Source of the DNA: Steinernema hermaphroditum
Lineage: Eukaryota; Nematoda; Chromadorea; Rhabditida; Steinernematidae
Length of the DNA stretch: 64,000 nt
Assembly: GCA_030435675.1 (NCBI GenBank)
Contig: CM059624.1
Span: 954,769 to 1,018,768, forward strand
Direction: 5' to 3'
Below the pieces are notes generated by a model. The model was not told where the DNA came from and did not search any database. It was given only the letters and a program-made list of their open reading frames with translations. This document shows, piece after piece, positions 46,845 to 57,400 of this stretch. Made by a program: the position numbers and the translations under genes. The stretch's first letter is position 1, and every line of letters starts with the position of its first letter.

Positions 46845-47494
46845 ATGGCGCATAGTGACCGATCGAAGTCTCCCATGGAACGGTGAGTCTCCACTCTAGT
46901 TTTTTTCTCATCTGTCCACTTTTAGCGTTTCTCCGCCCCATTTTACGGCGTCCGACCTTGCCTTCCTGGATGAATTGACCGACGGCGAACCGAGCCAAGC
47001 GTCTGTGGACACGCAGTATTCTGAGGACATCCCTCGCGATTCGAAGAAGCTCATTGCCGATCGACAACTGGCCACGGTGCTCGTCGTCGTAACTCTGGGA
47101 GTCGTGCTGATTGCGCTTACTCCGCTCGTCGTTCGTTTCCCCATTTTTGGGCTATTGCTCATTCCCTACACCTTCTTCGTGCACGACTGGATTATTCTAC
47201 ACAGCGCGAAACTCACTCGCCGTTTCGTTCCGATGATCAACGTCAAGAGTATGCTCGCTGCTTCTTCGTACGTGATTTCGACTATTTTCACAATTACATG
47301 CGTCTTTTAGAGCATATAATCCGGCGTTCAATGAATTCTTCTCAAATCCCAACCTCGAGAATCGCGTCTACAACTGTTGCGTGTACGGACCCGAACTGAA
47401 TCCTGATCTTCCGCGAACGGCTGATGAAGTGAGCCCTCCTGGTAGCGAAGCTTCCTCACCCCCCTCGAAGGAACCACAAGAAGGGCAGAAATAA
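46845..47494 (+). CDS. Two-membrane-segment protein, unrecognised
   Basis: Three exons (46845-46882, 46926-47267, 47311-47494) join in frame to 187 residues with introns of 43 bases. A polar N-terminus (MAHSDRSKSPMERVSPPHFT) precedes two close membrane segments (LATVLVVVTLGVVLIALTPL and FPIFGLLLIPYTFFV) and a Pro/Ser-rich tail. The family was not recognised. AATAAA lies just past the stop, and the PIG-W gene starts 135 bases downstream on the same strand, spacing typical of a nematode operon. Confidence 0.8.
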
Positions 47495-47629
47495 ATTTTG
47501 ATTAAATAAATGTTGCTTTGAGTTGAGCGTTTTGTGTGGTTTGCGGCGTGAATGATTGCGTTGGAATATCGTCTTTTGTATTCATTTCTGCGTTCTACTC
47601 AGGTTGTGAACTTCAGGGTTCCTCTGTGA

Positions 47630-49320
47630 TGGATCCCCGTGAACAGTTTGTAAGTGGTCACAGTGGGGGTAGCCAGTGGGAGGTGTTCGCAGTGCAGCTG
47701 GTAGCTCCTCTGGCTGTTGTGTGCCGGAACCTCATCTTGCGATGGATATTTCTTCGACCAAATCCGTTTTCTAACCATGTTTGGTAAGTCCACAGATTCC
47801 ACTGTGTTTTTCTTATTGTTTTCTTATTACAGGTCTAAATTTTGGATAGACTTTGTGCTACTTGTAACTCCAATGTTACTTTCTCTGACATTGATGGCGA
47901 ACCACGTTTTGTTGCTAGTCATCCTCCAGATCGCTACTGCTGCCTGCTTAATTCTTCTCTTCTCTTGGGAATATTATTTCTACGTTTCGGAAAAGCCATC
48001 GTTTGACCAGGTCCTGGATCGTGTCATTCCTCGTGAGATGGGGCCGACTACGTTTTTCGCTTACATGCGCTCCATGCTCATGATTTTCACGTGCATAGCA
48101 ATTTTGGCTGTTGATTTTCAAGTCTTTCCCAGGAGGTTCGCGAAGACAGAAACTTTTGGCCATTCCGTTATGGACATTGGAGCGGCAGCGTTTGTATTTT
48201 TGATGGGTAGTGCTGAAGCACTTCGTTTATCGCGGAAAGGCTCTGATGCAGCGAGCTTGTAAGTTGTGCTAGGAGACGCTTCTGATCCTACCCCTTTTAG
48301 AAATTCACTTATTGCTTCGAATAGAGTAACGTTCACTTTGGCTGGCGTTGGAATGTGCCGGTCGGTTATTCTCCCGCTACTCAATTATCAGTTACATGTG
48401 ACGGAGTACGGTGTACATTGGAACTTCTTCTTTACGCTTGCTGTCGTCAAGGTAGCCATCATTCTTACTTTTATTACGTTTTAGCCATCCCTTCTAGGCT
48501 TTTTCAATTGCGCATTCATTTCTCTGCCGTGGAAACTTCTCTCTCATTCTTGGAATCATATTTAGCGCTGTACAAGAATTCATTCTCACAGAGCTGGGAT
48601 ACAAATATTGGATTCTCTCTGATGCATGCAGAGATACTTGGCTAAGCGCTAATCGCGAAGGAATATTTTCGATCCTGGGCTATATTGCAATTTACTGCTT
48701 TGGACACCGTGTAGGTAAAACCTATCCATCTGGATCGTAAGTTCTTGCCATGGTTACGCTTTTGCAACGCTCCTTACAGCAATCGACTGCAAGACTACCT
48801 ATGGCTTTTTGCGGAGCTTTGCATTTCTGGTACTATATTCTACAATATTCAGAAATATCCGCTTGAATATTTATTTGGACAGCCATCCAGGAGGCTCATG
48901 AATTTACCATTTATATTTTCCATGGTACGCCACAAACGCCTTTTATCCGTGACGTAGAACCGTTTCCAGGTTGGCTTGTTCACTTGCTCTTCAGCGATGT
49001 TCCTTCTTAGCCATGTCACCACGTTTATTGCTTGGGCTGCCCGTGTTCCATCATTCCATTTGAGTAAGATATAGTATTGTTTACGGATAGTGATGAAGGT
49101 GTCTTTAGGGGAAACTGAAGCTAACAACAAGTTGAACCCTTGTCTCATGAAAGCTCTGAACGCGAAAGGAACCCTTGTAGGGTTTTTCCTGCTCAGCAAT
49201 GTGATGACCGGCATGATCAATCTTTCTATGGACACAATCGGAGTGACCAACCCATACATCGCCACCTCCATCATCGGAGCATACTCCGCCTCATGTTCGC
49301 TTATAATGACAATGCTTTAG
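47630..49320 (+). CDS. PIGW: PIG-W (GPI inositol acyltransferase)
   Basis: Seven exons join to an exact 472-residue frame: 47630-47783, 47833-48258, 48301-48451, 48500-48736, 48780-48924, 48970-49063, 49109-49320. Diagnostic stretches match animal PIG-W and yeast GWT1: AILAVDFQVFPRRFAKTE, HVTEYGVHWNFFFTLAVVK, LSANREGIFSILGY, and near the end FFLLSNVMTGMINLSMDT. Many hydrophobic segments fit a multi-pass ER membrane protein. It adds palmitate to the inositol of GlcN-PI in GPI-anchor synthesis. The ATG at 47630 aligns with the family N-terminus. TTCTACTCAG at 47593-47602 could be a trans-splice site, consistent with an operon with the upstream gene. It ends 44 bases from the convergent next gene. 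Confidence 0.92.
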
Positions 49321-49364
49321 CACAGTAAAGATGGTACATTTTACACGTCAATCGTTCAACAACG

Positions 49365-50431
49365 TTATGCATGGAAGCAGGTGATCCAGATGAAGGCCTC
49401 GTAGGAAGGGTCGCGCTTCAAAAAGTTCAGGTGGTGACCTCTGATAGCGACTGAAACGCAGGGTATAGATGACTTCAAACCAATAACACATACAGGGAAT
49501 ATCTCTGTGAGAAGTGTACTCGATCAAGTAGTGCTTCAATCCAGTCTGTTCTGTTCCAACGGGCTCCAGCACAGCCACGGAGTTTTGGCATCGCAGACTA
49601 TGGCTTAACTTTCTAATGGCGTCCAAGTTCATACCTAAACGAGAACGTCACTTTAACGCTACAGCTGCACAGCCATACCTAGGATACGACTGAAGCTGAC
49701 CAACATGTAATCGGCGGACTTCGCGAGTAGCATTTCATCGCTCGCCTCGTTGTAAGGCACCGTCCTGGCGACCTTGACAGTGTCTGGGACGGCTTTGCGG
49801 AGCTTCAGATGTCCCGTCGTCAAGCACGTGAGCAGTTCGGCCTGCAGTTCTGCCCCAGTTTCGGGGACCCGAATGATACAGCACGAAAGCAAGGAGAAAT
49901 CAACCTGCCTGCAATGGAACTTTTAGACTACACACAGACAGTGAAAGAGACGTACTTGAAGGGGCGGATCTGAACGTCGCCGACTCGGCACGAGCAAGAT
50001 TTTTGGGGCTTTTCTTCTTCATCCACGTCGAGGTACTGCCGAAGATCGATCTTCTTCCGTTTGGGAGCAGAAGTGCTTGGAGCAGGAGTGCTTGGAGCAG
50101 GAGTGCTTGAAGCAGGAGTGCTCGGCGCAGGAGTGCTTGGCGCAGGAGTTCTTGGCGCAGGAGTTCTTGGCGCAGGAGTTCTTGTCGCGGGAGTGATTGG
50201 CGCAGGAGTGCTCGACGCAGGAGTGATTGACGCAGGAGTGATTGGCGCAGGAGTGCTGGGCTCAGACTCACTCTCGTCGGAAGACTCTTTGCTGTCTTCG
50301 GACGCCACTTCCGGCACTTCTGGCACTTCTGACTCAGGTTCGGGTTCCGGATCGTCAACGGCAAAAGACAGCGACATGTTGGCGACAAGATCCCATGCGT
50401 TCTCCGCGTTGAGCACCTGGAAAACGTCCAT
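49365..50431 (-). CDS. Unrecognised gene with coding minisatellite
   Basis: Four exons (50431-49956, 49908-49679, 49634-49494, 49450-49365) join in frame to 310 residues. The N-terminus (MDVFQVLNAENAWDLVANMS) is followed by an acidic stretch (EPEPESEVPEVPE), about 14 tandem repeats of a TPAPS-like pentamer, then a basic patch KRKKIDLRQYL that could be a nuclear signal. The C-terminal 200 residues (VDFSLLSCCIIRV to FIWITCFHA) look like a folded domain but match nothing I recognise. It converges on PIG-W with 44 bases between stops. Confidence 0.75.
50062..50262 (-). repeat. 15-bp coding minisatellite
   Basis: A 15-bp unit close to GCAGGAGTGCTTGGC (plus strand) repeats about 13-14 times with point changes, in frame with the unrecognised gene, coding for TPAPS/TPASI-type pentamers. 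Length polymorphism is likely. Confidence 0.85.
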
Positions 50432-51036
50432 CGCGAAGTGAGTGAGACTGAAAAGAAGGAGATGATTAGTTCAGAGATCAGCTGGACGCTTTTGAGTGAG
50501 CGTTTTCACGGACCCCCGAAACCGATATTGGCAACTATCTAAGCAGCGCACTCCAGGGACATAACATCGACAGTATTCACGCTTCGAAAAGGGAAAGAAT
50601 CGCGGAAGAAAACACCTAAAACCGCCACAGACAGAGACGAACCAGACAGAAGCGGCGGTCTATTTAGATTTGCAGACAGTCTGCGTCGCTACCATAACCC
50701 CTCAATCCAAAAAGTAGCGGCATGCAAGCGTGTCGAGAGCCGCTTATTGCGTGGCTTCACAAGTTCGGCTGGCCCGAAGAAGGTCAGTTTAAAACGTTGA
50801 AGGAAAAGGTGGCCTAGTCTCTCAGTGCAACAGACTACCTACCACTTCACAAACAGTGCACGCAGACCAAGACTCTCGTCTAGCCACTGTCGACCATTTT
50901 TCGAGAGTCGATAATCAGGAGTCGAGAGGCCAAAAACTCCTCGTGAGTCCGAGAGTCGAGAGTGTACACAGCCCTGATCCTGACACTTGTAAACTGCGAT
51001 TTATCCAAATGTACACAATGGTTTAAATATGTTAAA
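50432..51036. other. Intergenic, no recognisable feature
   Basis: The sequence lies between the 5' end of the minisatellite gene and the 3' end of the carboxypeptidase gene and probably holds the promoter of the former. A GAGAGTCGA-rich patch lies at 50895-50965. Confidence 0.4.
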
Positions 51037-52615
51037 TCAACGACCTCCGGCAGCGGCGCTGAGGACGACCTGCAGACCAGCCCAGCACTCCCTGGCTCCG
51101 GGGATGATTTGACTGAAATCCACGATGAATCCGTACGGGCTAAATCGTTGTATTTTTTTCGTCGCTTATACTCAAATCCGACGATCACCTGTTCCTATTG
51201 GGGCGGAGTTCCAAAGCATATGTGTACGGTATTCCAGATACACCCTTAGCGTAGTCAACAGTCGATCCAGAAGCTGGGTAGATGATATCGACTATGGTAC
51301 CTTGTCTAAAATCGGCTCCATTCACCTCATTGATGGCATTAGTCGCCCTCTCTGCGACCGAGCGCTAAACATCAAAATTAAAAATACAGATCTGAAGCGT
51401 TCATCCTACAAGACTGGCGATGTTCTTAGGGTAGGTCCTTGCGTATCCGTAGGGGTACATAAACAGCTCGCTGTAGGAGTGAACATCAACATAGGCTTTG
51501 AGGGAGCTTTTGTGGTTGTCCAGAAAATTAGCGATAGCCTTGGATTCCACCTCGGAAAAGGGTCTTGGACCGGCATAAGTTTCGTCACAGGGGCTGTTAC
51601 TGTAGCCGGAGGCTGAAGCGTCTTATCATACCGAAGTCACTTAAACAATTGTCATACTTTTGAATTTGAAATCGAAATTTCTGTTTGGGTCAACTCCATA
51701 GCATTGCCACGCTCCATAGGGCCCACTGACAGTCTTACGCCACATGCGCTGATTGCCCCAAGTCACTTCGTATCCGTCAGGGTTGGCCACTGGGACGATG
51801 TAGATGTCCAGCGTGTCCAAAAGACTCTGATATTGCTGGGCGTTTTGGGTGAGTTCGTTGATGATATAGAGCATGGTGGCACATCCTATCCACTCACGAG
51901 AGTGGAGACATCCATGGATGAAAGCGGACTTCTTGTTGCTGCCAGGATTGCCGATCTGAAGTCAATATGGTGGATTAAGAGCTCAGGGATTCCCAATGCA
52001 TCCTTTCGCACCTTCAGTCCACGAATGTCACGTCCTCTATGAGACTTTCCAATAGAGAAGATGGACGCTTTTCTTGGAAAAGCCTTAGCCACTGAGCTTA
52101 AGTAGGCAAATATCTGAATAATTGTTTATGCTAGATTCTAGATGGACTGTATGGCCAACCTCCTGAAGATTGTGGAACTCGTTCAGGGTGAGATCTGAAG
52201 GCTGATTACCATTGCGGAAAACTCTTCTCCTAGCAAGGCGCGCCTTTTCTTGTTGAATTATGTACCCAAGATCTTGAAGCTTGATTTCGTATTCCAAGCC
52301 GTGCTCGGCCAGGAAAGCGTCGATGATAGGCTTATGGTCCGGAGTGACTCGAAGATCCACAGCTTCGCCGATGCGGTTGGGCTCCTTCCAGAAGTCGAGT
52401 CCTCGCAATCGTTCATCGCTGGTGAGATTCAGGAGAGCTTGTTCGTGTTGCTCAGCCGATGTTTTGATACTGATCACTTGATGGCTAAAGAAACGACTCG
52501 TAGAGAGAAATAAGGAAGCCGCATACCCAGCATAGGATTCATATGGAGGAAGGTTGTCGACGGACAGTGCACAACCCAGAGCTGCCAGAAGTCCCAACGA
52601 AATCAAGGCCTTCAT
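51037..52615 (-). CDS. Secreted zinc carboxypeptidase, M14A
   Basis: Seven exons join to an exact 431-residue frame: 52615-52527, 52484-52160, 52113-52012, 51955-51658, 51612-51410, 51364-51189, 51139-51037. A signal peptide (MKALISLGLLAALGCALS) and an activation propeptide (GHQVISIKTSAEQ..) precede the catalytic domain. Zinc ligands are visible in HSRE (about H190, E193) and DVHSYSE (about H315); the substrate Arg/Asn pair is in DPNRNFDF and the catalytic Glu in YALELRP (about E391). At the position that sets specificity (bovine 255) the motif PASGSTVDY has Val, so hydrophobic C-terminal residues are the likely substrates (A type). It is a digestive or secreted zymogen, apparently intact. 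Confidence 0.93.
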
Positions 52616-53778
52616 TGTTAAACTGGCTAACATGAGCACTGTCGCTGGAGTTATAAAAGCAGTCTTATCGCCGTGGACGGCGTTCCTACGTATGATCGTG
52701 AGTACACGTGATCTGGAGACAAACAATCATGATAATCGGGCGCTTATCTAGGCAGTTAGCTTTATGTGCCCACATATATCACACCATATGCTGTACCACC
52801 TCACAATGACCACTGACCGTAACGATTCAAGCAAGTGGAAGTAGGGATTTTGGAAAGCTTTATCCTTCTCCCGTTTTCATTGGCAGACACCATGTTTGCT
52901 TAAACTGCACTTGTTGTTTAAAGTACATTCATTATCGTTTAGCGCACTATGTGGACTACTGCTTCTTTGATATTTATAAGGGCACTGGAAACGTTGTTGA
53001 ATTGACCATATTGAGCAGACACATTTCATAACAGCCGGAGCCGAAGCAGCTCAGGTTCAGTTTGCATCTCTGCTAGGTTTCGTAACAAAAGTCGTTTTTG
53101 ATGAACTCAAACTTTCTTTAGCATTTTATTATTAGGGATTGAGGGATTGAGCTTCGGAACGACGCCGTACTACATCTCTCCAAGAAGATCGCCCTTCGAT
53201 GCTTCGAAGCCGAGGTACCCGAAGCGGTAGATCGAAGACTCTCCACAAATTGGTACGTTAGAAAATCGAGCGGAATCCTGAGCACTTCATCAGGAAGCTG
53301 CTAGAAGGCCACGGAATTGGCTGAGAATCGAAGCGAACGCTTATTAGGAAAAATATCCAACTAGTGGAACAGGAGATGTGGCACAGCCGATTTCACTAAA
53401 ATTTGACACACTTATACAAATACTAGAGGGGTGTATTACTCTTGCAAATTGTCGGCAAATTCTAAATATTCACAGGCCTACTTATAGTTCTGTTTTGTTG
53501 GGTTTGTGACATGTCAGGAAACAGTCCTCTTTCTTTATGCTTGGACTCTTCAATATGTTGAAAGAGAATCACATCTGAAACACATCTACCGCCTGAAACC
53601 CATAAAATGTGAGAAATGACCGTGAAAGAACGGAACATCCCGCCGTGAATTGGCGATTCGTATCTTCCTTGTGAGTGCGATCAATCAGAGTAAAACGACG
53701 CGTTAATGGGATCGTTTTCCTGAAATGAAGTTACTATATAATCCCAATGTCCAACACTCAAATCGCCTTCGCTCAAAT
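52616..53778. other. Divergent intergenic region
   Basis: The region lies between the carboxypeptidase and the ground-like gene, which point away from each other. TTATAA near 52652 may be a core promoter element of the carboxypeptidase. No exon was found. Confidence 0.35.
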
Positions 53779-54382
53779 ATGCACTGTTTGTCTCTTCTTG
53801 TCGTATTTCTCTTCGTCTGTACAGCTGAAGCTAATTGGTTTACCACAGCAGCACCTCCGGCTCCAGAGCCTCCTAAAACGTGCTGCTGTGAGGCACCTGC
53901 ATGTTCAACCTGCACAACATGCACAACAACTTGCTCTCAGCCTGCAGCACCTTCTTGTGGTTGCTCTTCTCCGTCTCCTTCTTGTTCTTCTTGCTCGGCC
54001 CCAGCTCCTCCGGCACCTTCTTGCAGTGGAAGCGGGTGTGCTGCACGAAGAAGATTCAGAAATAAGAGACAGGCTGAGCCGAAACCACCGGGAGTGTTCG
54101 ATGAAGAGGATCAGCTCTGTCACGATCCTATTTTGAGGGAGGTCATCGAAGAGGTACGTGTAGCTATGGCTGATGATATCTAGACCTTTCTAGAGTCTCA
54201 CCTTTCAACTGGACTCCTCCAGCCGTCGCCTTTCCACTCGTCTTCGAAAACCCGAGTTCCTCCATAAGAGATACGCCGGCGTTTGTACGAAGACCGAAGA
54301 GCAATACAAGCTTTTTACTGATTCCAAAAACTACTGTACTCATGGAAATGAGGAAATCACTTGCCATGTATTCCAATTTTAA
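53779..54382 (+). CDS. Ground-like domain secreted protein
   Basis: Two exons (53779-54153, 54194-54382) join in frame to 187 residues. A signal peptide (MHCLSLLVVFLFVCTAEA) is followed by a Cys/Pro/Ser/Thr-rich low-complexity region (CSTCTTCTTTC, SPSCSSCSAPAP) and a dibasic RFRNKRQ site. The C-terminal domain begins CHDPILREVIEE and continues with Cys residues in YAGVCTKTEEQY and YCTHGNEEITCHVF, the pattern of the nematode ground-like domain, related to the hedgehog-like groundhog proteins. It is likely a cuticle or extracellular factor. An earlier in-frame ATG (53725) exists, but the 53779 start gives a clean signal peptide. Confidence 0.82.
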
Positions 54383-55001
54383 CAATTTGTGGTGCTGTTG
54401 AGCCGTATGAGGACGGTTTTAATTAAATTATTTGATTATTACAGGTTTCGCTGTATTTTTTTTAGCATTCTGAGCCTTGGACCGCTTTTCAAACAGTGGA
54501 AGCTGCGACAACACCGCTGTCTGCAAATGGAACTAGACTTTATGCTAGTTCAGTCGTGTCTGGCCAGGTCTTTGCGGCAAACTTGAGCCGCTGGGAGTGA
54601 GAGTAGAGACAAAAGAAGTCTTTATTTCACACACGGGACATGCTCAGGAATCACGAAGTTCGGAACGCCAACGATAAGGACATATGGGGGATCGAAACGA
54701 TGACGGTTCGATGAGACTGTCTCCTACGTCAACTCATGTCTATTTGCTTACTCGTCGAAACCAGTAGGATACAGTCCGAGAGCGCAGATATGGTCATGCA
54801 TTACAATACAGGATGGATTCAGAAATTGTGTCCATTTCCTTAACAAAATTCATTACGCCGAAGAGCAGTCATTGATGGCGACGATTTGCCGTCGTTTTTA
54901 AAAAGCTTATATTCTCGATTTTTTTACAGTAACAGCCGGACTACGGTAGGTAATCGAATTCAAAAAAGTTGAAAAGGTTTCCAAGATCGAAAGAAAAAAT
55001 T
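54383..55001. other. Intergenic, no recognisable gene
   Basis: Nothing supported by splice signals or domain similarity was seen. Confidence 0.4.
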
Positions 55002-55074
55002 CGCCCCCTAAGGGATTCGAACCCTTGGCCGTTAGATTAAAAGTCTAACGCTCTACCGGCTGAGCTAAAGGGGC
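55002..55074 (-). tRNA. tRNA-Lys(UUU)
   Basis: A 73-nt tRNA with anticodon TTT, identical to the copy at 62540 and with one difference from that at 41719. A and B boxes are intact and a T run follows. Confidence 0.95.
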
Positions 55075-57088
55075 TCGGCTGATTAGACCGCTCAAATCTT
55101 ATATGACACATTAAAATTTCGAATTTCATCATTGTTTTGTATTGCGAGATATTCGCATTAGTTCGTTATCGCCGGCTCTCCAAAAACACGTTCGCATTAA
55201 TCACTTTCCGCGTTTCGTCATTTGCAAAGATCGGATAAAAAGTGGGAGACGCCGCCGGACGCTGATGAAATGCGACGGAAAACGAAAAGGGCGTTTAAGA
55301 GTAGTGGCGCTGTTCACTTCTGTTCGCAAGGCTGCGCGCACGTGGAACGCTCTTCGCTCCTATTTGTTCTTAATCTATGCGCATTTATCATTTCGCGATG
55401 CTCAGACGCTAATTAACTAATCAATATTTTGGTTTCTTTCTTAAGTGAACTTTTTACACCTAAACGGTCCGACCTATCAGATGAATTTTGCGCAGTCAGG
55501 TGCAGCCGTTCGATCGCACCTGAGTTCATCAGCATCAACCCTTTCTCTTCTCGGTCTTTGTTTTGTCGTCGCCGCTTCCTCTGAAATGACCTTGCGCTCT
55601 TCCGACAGTGATGTCACCATAAGGTAAGTGGATTTGATACTATTACAGGATAATATATATGAAAATAAACCAACAATTCCTAAAATCATGGTAAGCCCTA
55701 ATTCCTTGTCTACAGCTCTTTCCCCTCTTGGGTAAATATAGAATTTATGGACGTGTCGTACCGTACGATCAGTCGTAGGTTCCTAGAGATTCATAACTGG
55801 ATAGTTGGAGCGGACCTTAAGGGGGTGGTCGGGCGATGGTGATGAGCATCTTGGCGATATGGTCTTACGTTCCACGCCAGCCACAACGGATTGGAACGGG
55901 GAGATCATATGTGCCATTCAACCCATCCGAGTGTACGACCCGACCGATCGCTGGGGACACGTTATAACTGCACCTCAAACCTTTGAATTTTGGCAGCAGT
56001 CTTGAATTTGAACCAGGCTCAGTTAGCTTGTCATCGCTATCTTCATATCAAGGCCAATTTCACTGGAGCATAAGCACACAAGTCTAGTGTTCCATGCATT
56101 TTTTAAGAGCTGATTTTTCTGATTTTTGATGGTGGTCCAAGAACCTGGAACCTGTGTAGCCTTGGATTGAAACCGTTAGAGTAAACACCGTTTGTTTTCA
56201 ATCGCCCCTTTTTTGTAACAGCGGTTTCATCGGTCGTGTTTGTTTTCACACCGCCAATCTCCTTATTTCCTCCCTAATCATAAATTCCGAAGAGGCTTAT
56301 TTAAAATCAAAACATCTGGGGTACACGCGCACCCACCCGTGACTCTGCCTCACCTCGATCAGAAACCGTTAACTCTCCAGCGCCTCGCTAATTCGCCGTC
56401 GCGCTCCATCGCTCGGCCGCTGTCCTGCTTGTTTGCATTTGCGGCGTCCCCGGCGGCTTCTAGAGGTTTGCGTCGATCGCGCGCGCGCGTCGTCCGGCGA
56501 CAAGTAATTAGAACAACCGGTCCAACCGTCGTGCTCCTTTCGACAAAAACGGACTTCTTTGTTTTGGCCGCTGTCTCTCTGTGTGCTAATTGAACCGTCG
56601 CCACGTTTGGGTGCAGAACGCCGGCAGCGACTTATCTTTCTAGGCGATCGTCTTTTCCCTTTTGTTCGTTGGCGATTCGATCGCTTCTCGGATTCGCCCA
56701 CTTGCACTCATTCTCCGTTTTATGGCCCTGTTTACCGCATGTGCTCGACACTCGAACCCAGCTCCATCCATCTTTTGATCGCAGCGTGCAAAAAGTCGCT
56801 TTGTTTGTACCGTCAGAAACTGAGACCGACGATGAAAGGCTTTTCGTGTAACTGCCACGCTTCGGCGTGCACTCTTCCGCGTTTGTGTCTGTTTACCGTG
56901 GCTGTGTGCGTGTGTCAACATCAAAGGTGATGTAAACATTGTTTCCACGAGACGTTATTTATGGTTTTTGCCGCACTATTCTTGGAATTCCAGTTTTTAT
57001 TGCAGATGTTGTGCAAAAGTTATATTGAGATGTTTTTTGGATTTCTGGTGGCAAGAAATATTTTGAGATCTTCCAGCCCTCCATGTAA
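55075..57088. other. Intergenic, partly GC-rich
   Basis: The stretch 56340-56720 is GC-richer than its surroundings and has frames on both strands, but no splice-supported exon or domain. It may be a promoter or 5' exon of an unrecognised gene. Confidence 0.35.
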
Positions 57089-57400
57089 TACAGGGAGACC
57101 GGAAAATGTTGTAAATTTGAAACTTTTTATATATCATTCGAAAGTACAAGCAATTCTCAATCAAAATGTTTTCCTTTCGCGGCGAAAAAGGGCCAAAGTC
57201 GCTTCTGGAATTTTTCAAAAATGCACGCTAAGAATTCTGGCGTGATTTCGTCCCAGGCGTTGATCAGAACGTGTTTCCAGGACTCGATGTACTTGTGTCT
57301 GATAGCGCTGGCTTTCTCATCCTCCATGATCGCACAAACAGAGAAGTCCAGGGCGTTCAATTCAGGCGAGTTTGAGAGCCAAATATCTTTAGATAATCTT
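57089..57400 (-). pseudogene. Mariner transposase C-terminal fragment
   Basis: The minus strand from 57360 reads MNALDFSVCAIMEDEKASAI and AWDEITPEFLACIFEKFQKR, close to the C-terminal part of the mariner at 30403 (NPLDFAVWSIME.., AWDEITPEMIASI). One end, TACAGGGAGACCGG at about 57089, resembles a mariner terminal repeat; the other end is missing. Confidence 0.7.

Noticed and set aside
50061..50441. Antisense frame reading GAGVLGAGVLGAG-type repeats
   Set aside because: It is the shadow of the coding minisatellite on the minus strand.
55142..55420. 92-codon basic frame downstream of a tRNA
   Set aside because: No start context, exon signals or similarity; composition alone explains it.
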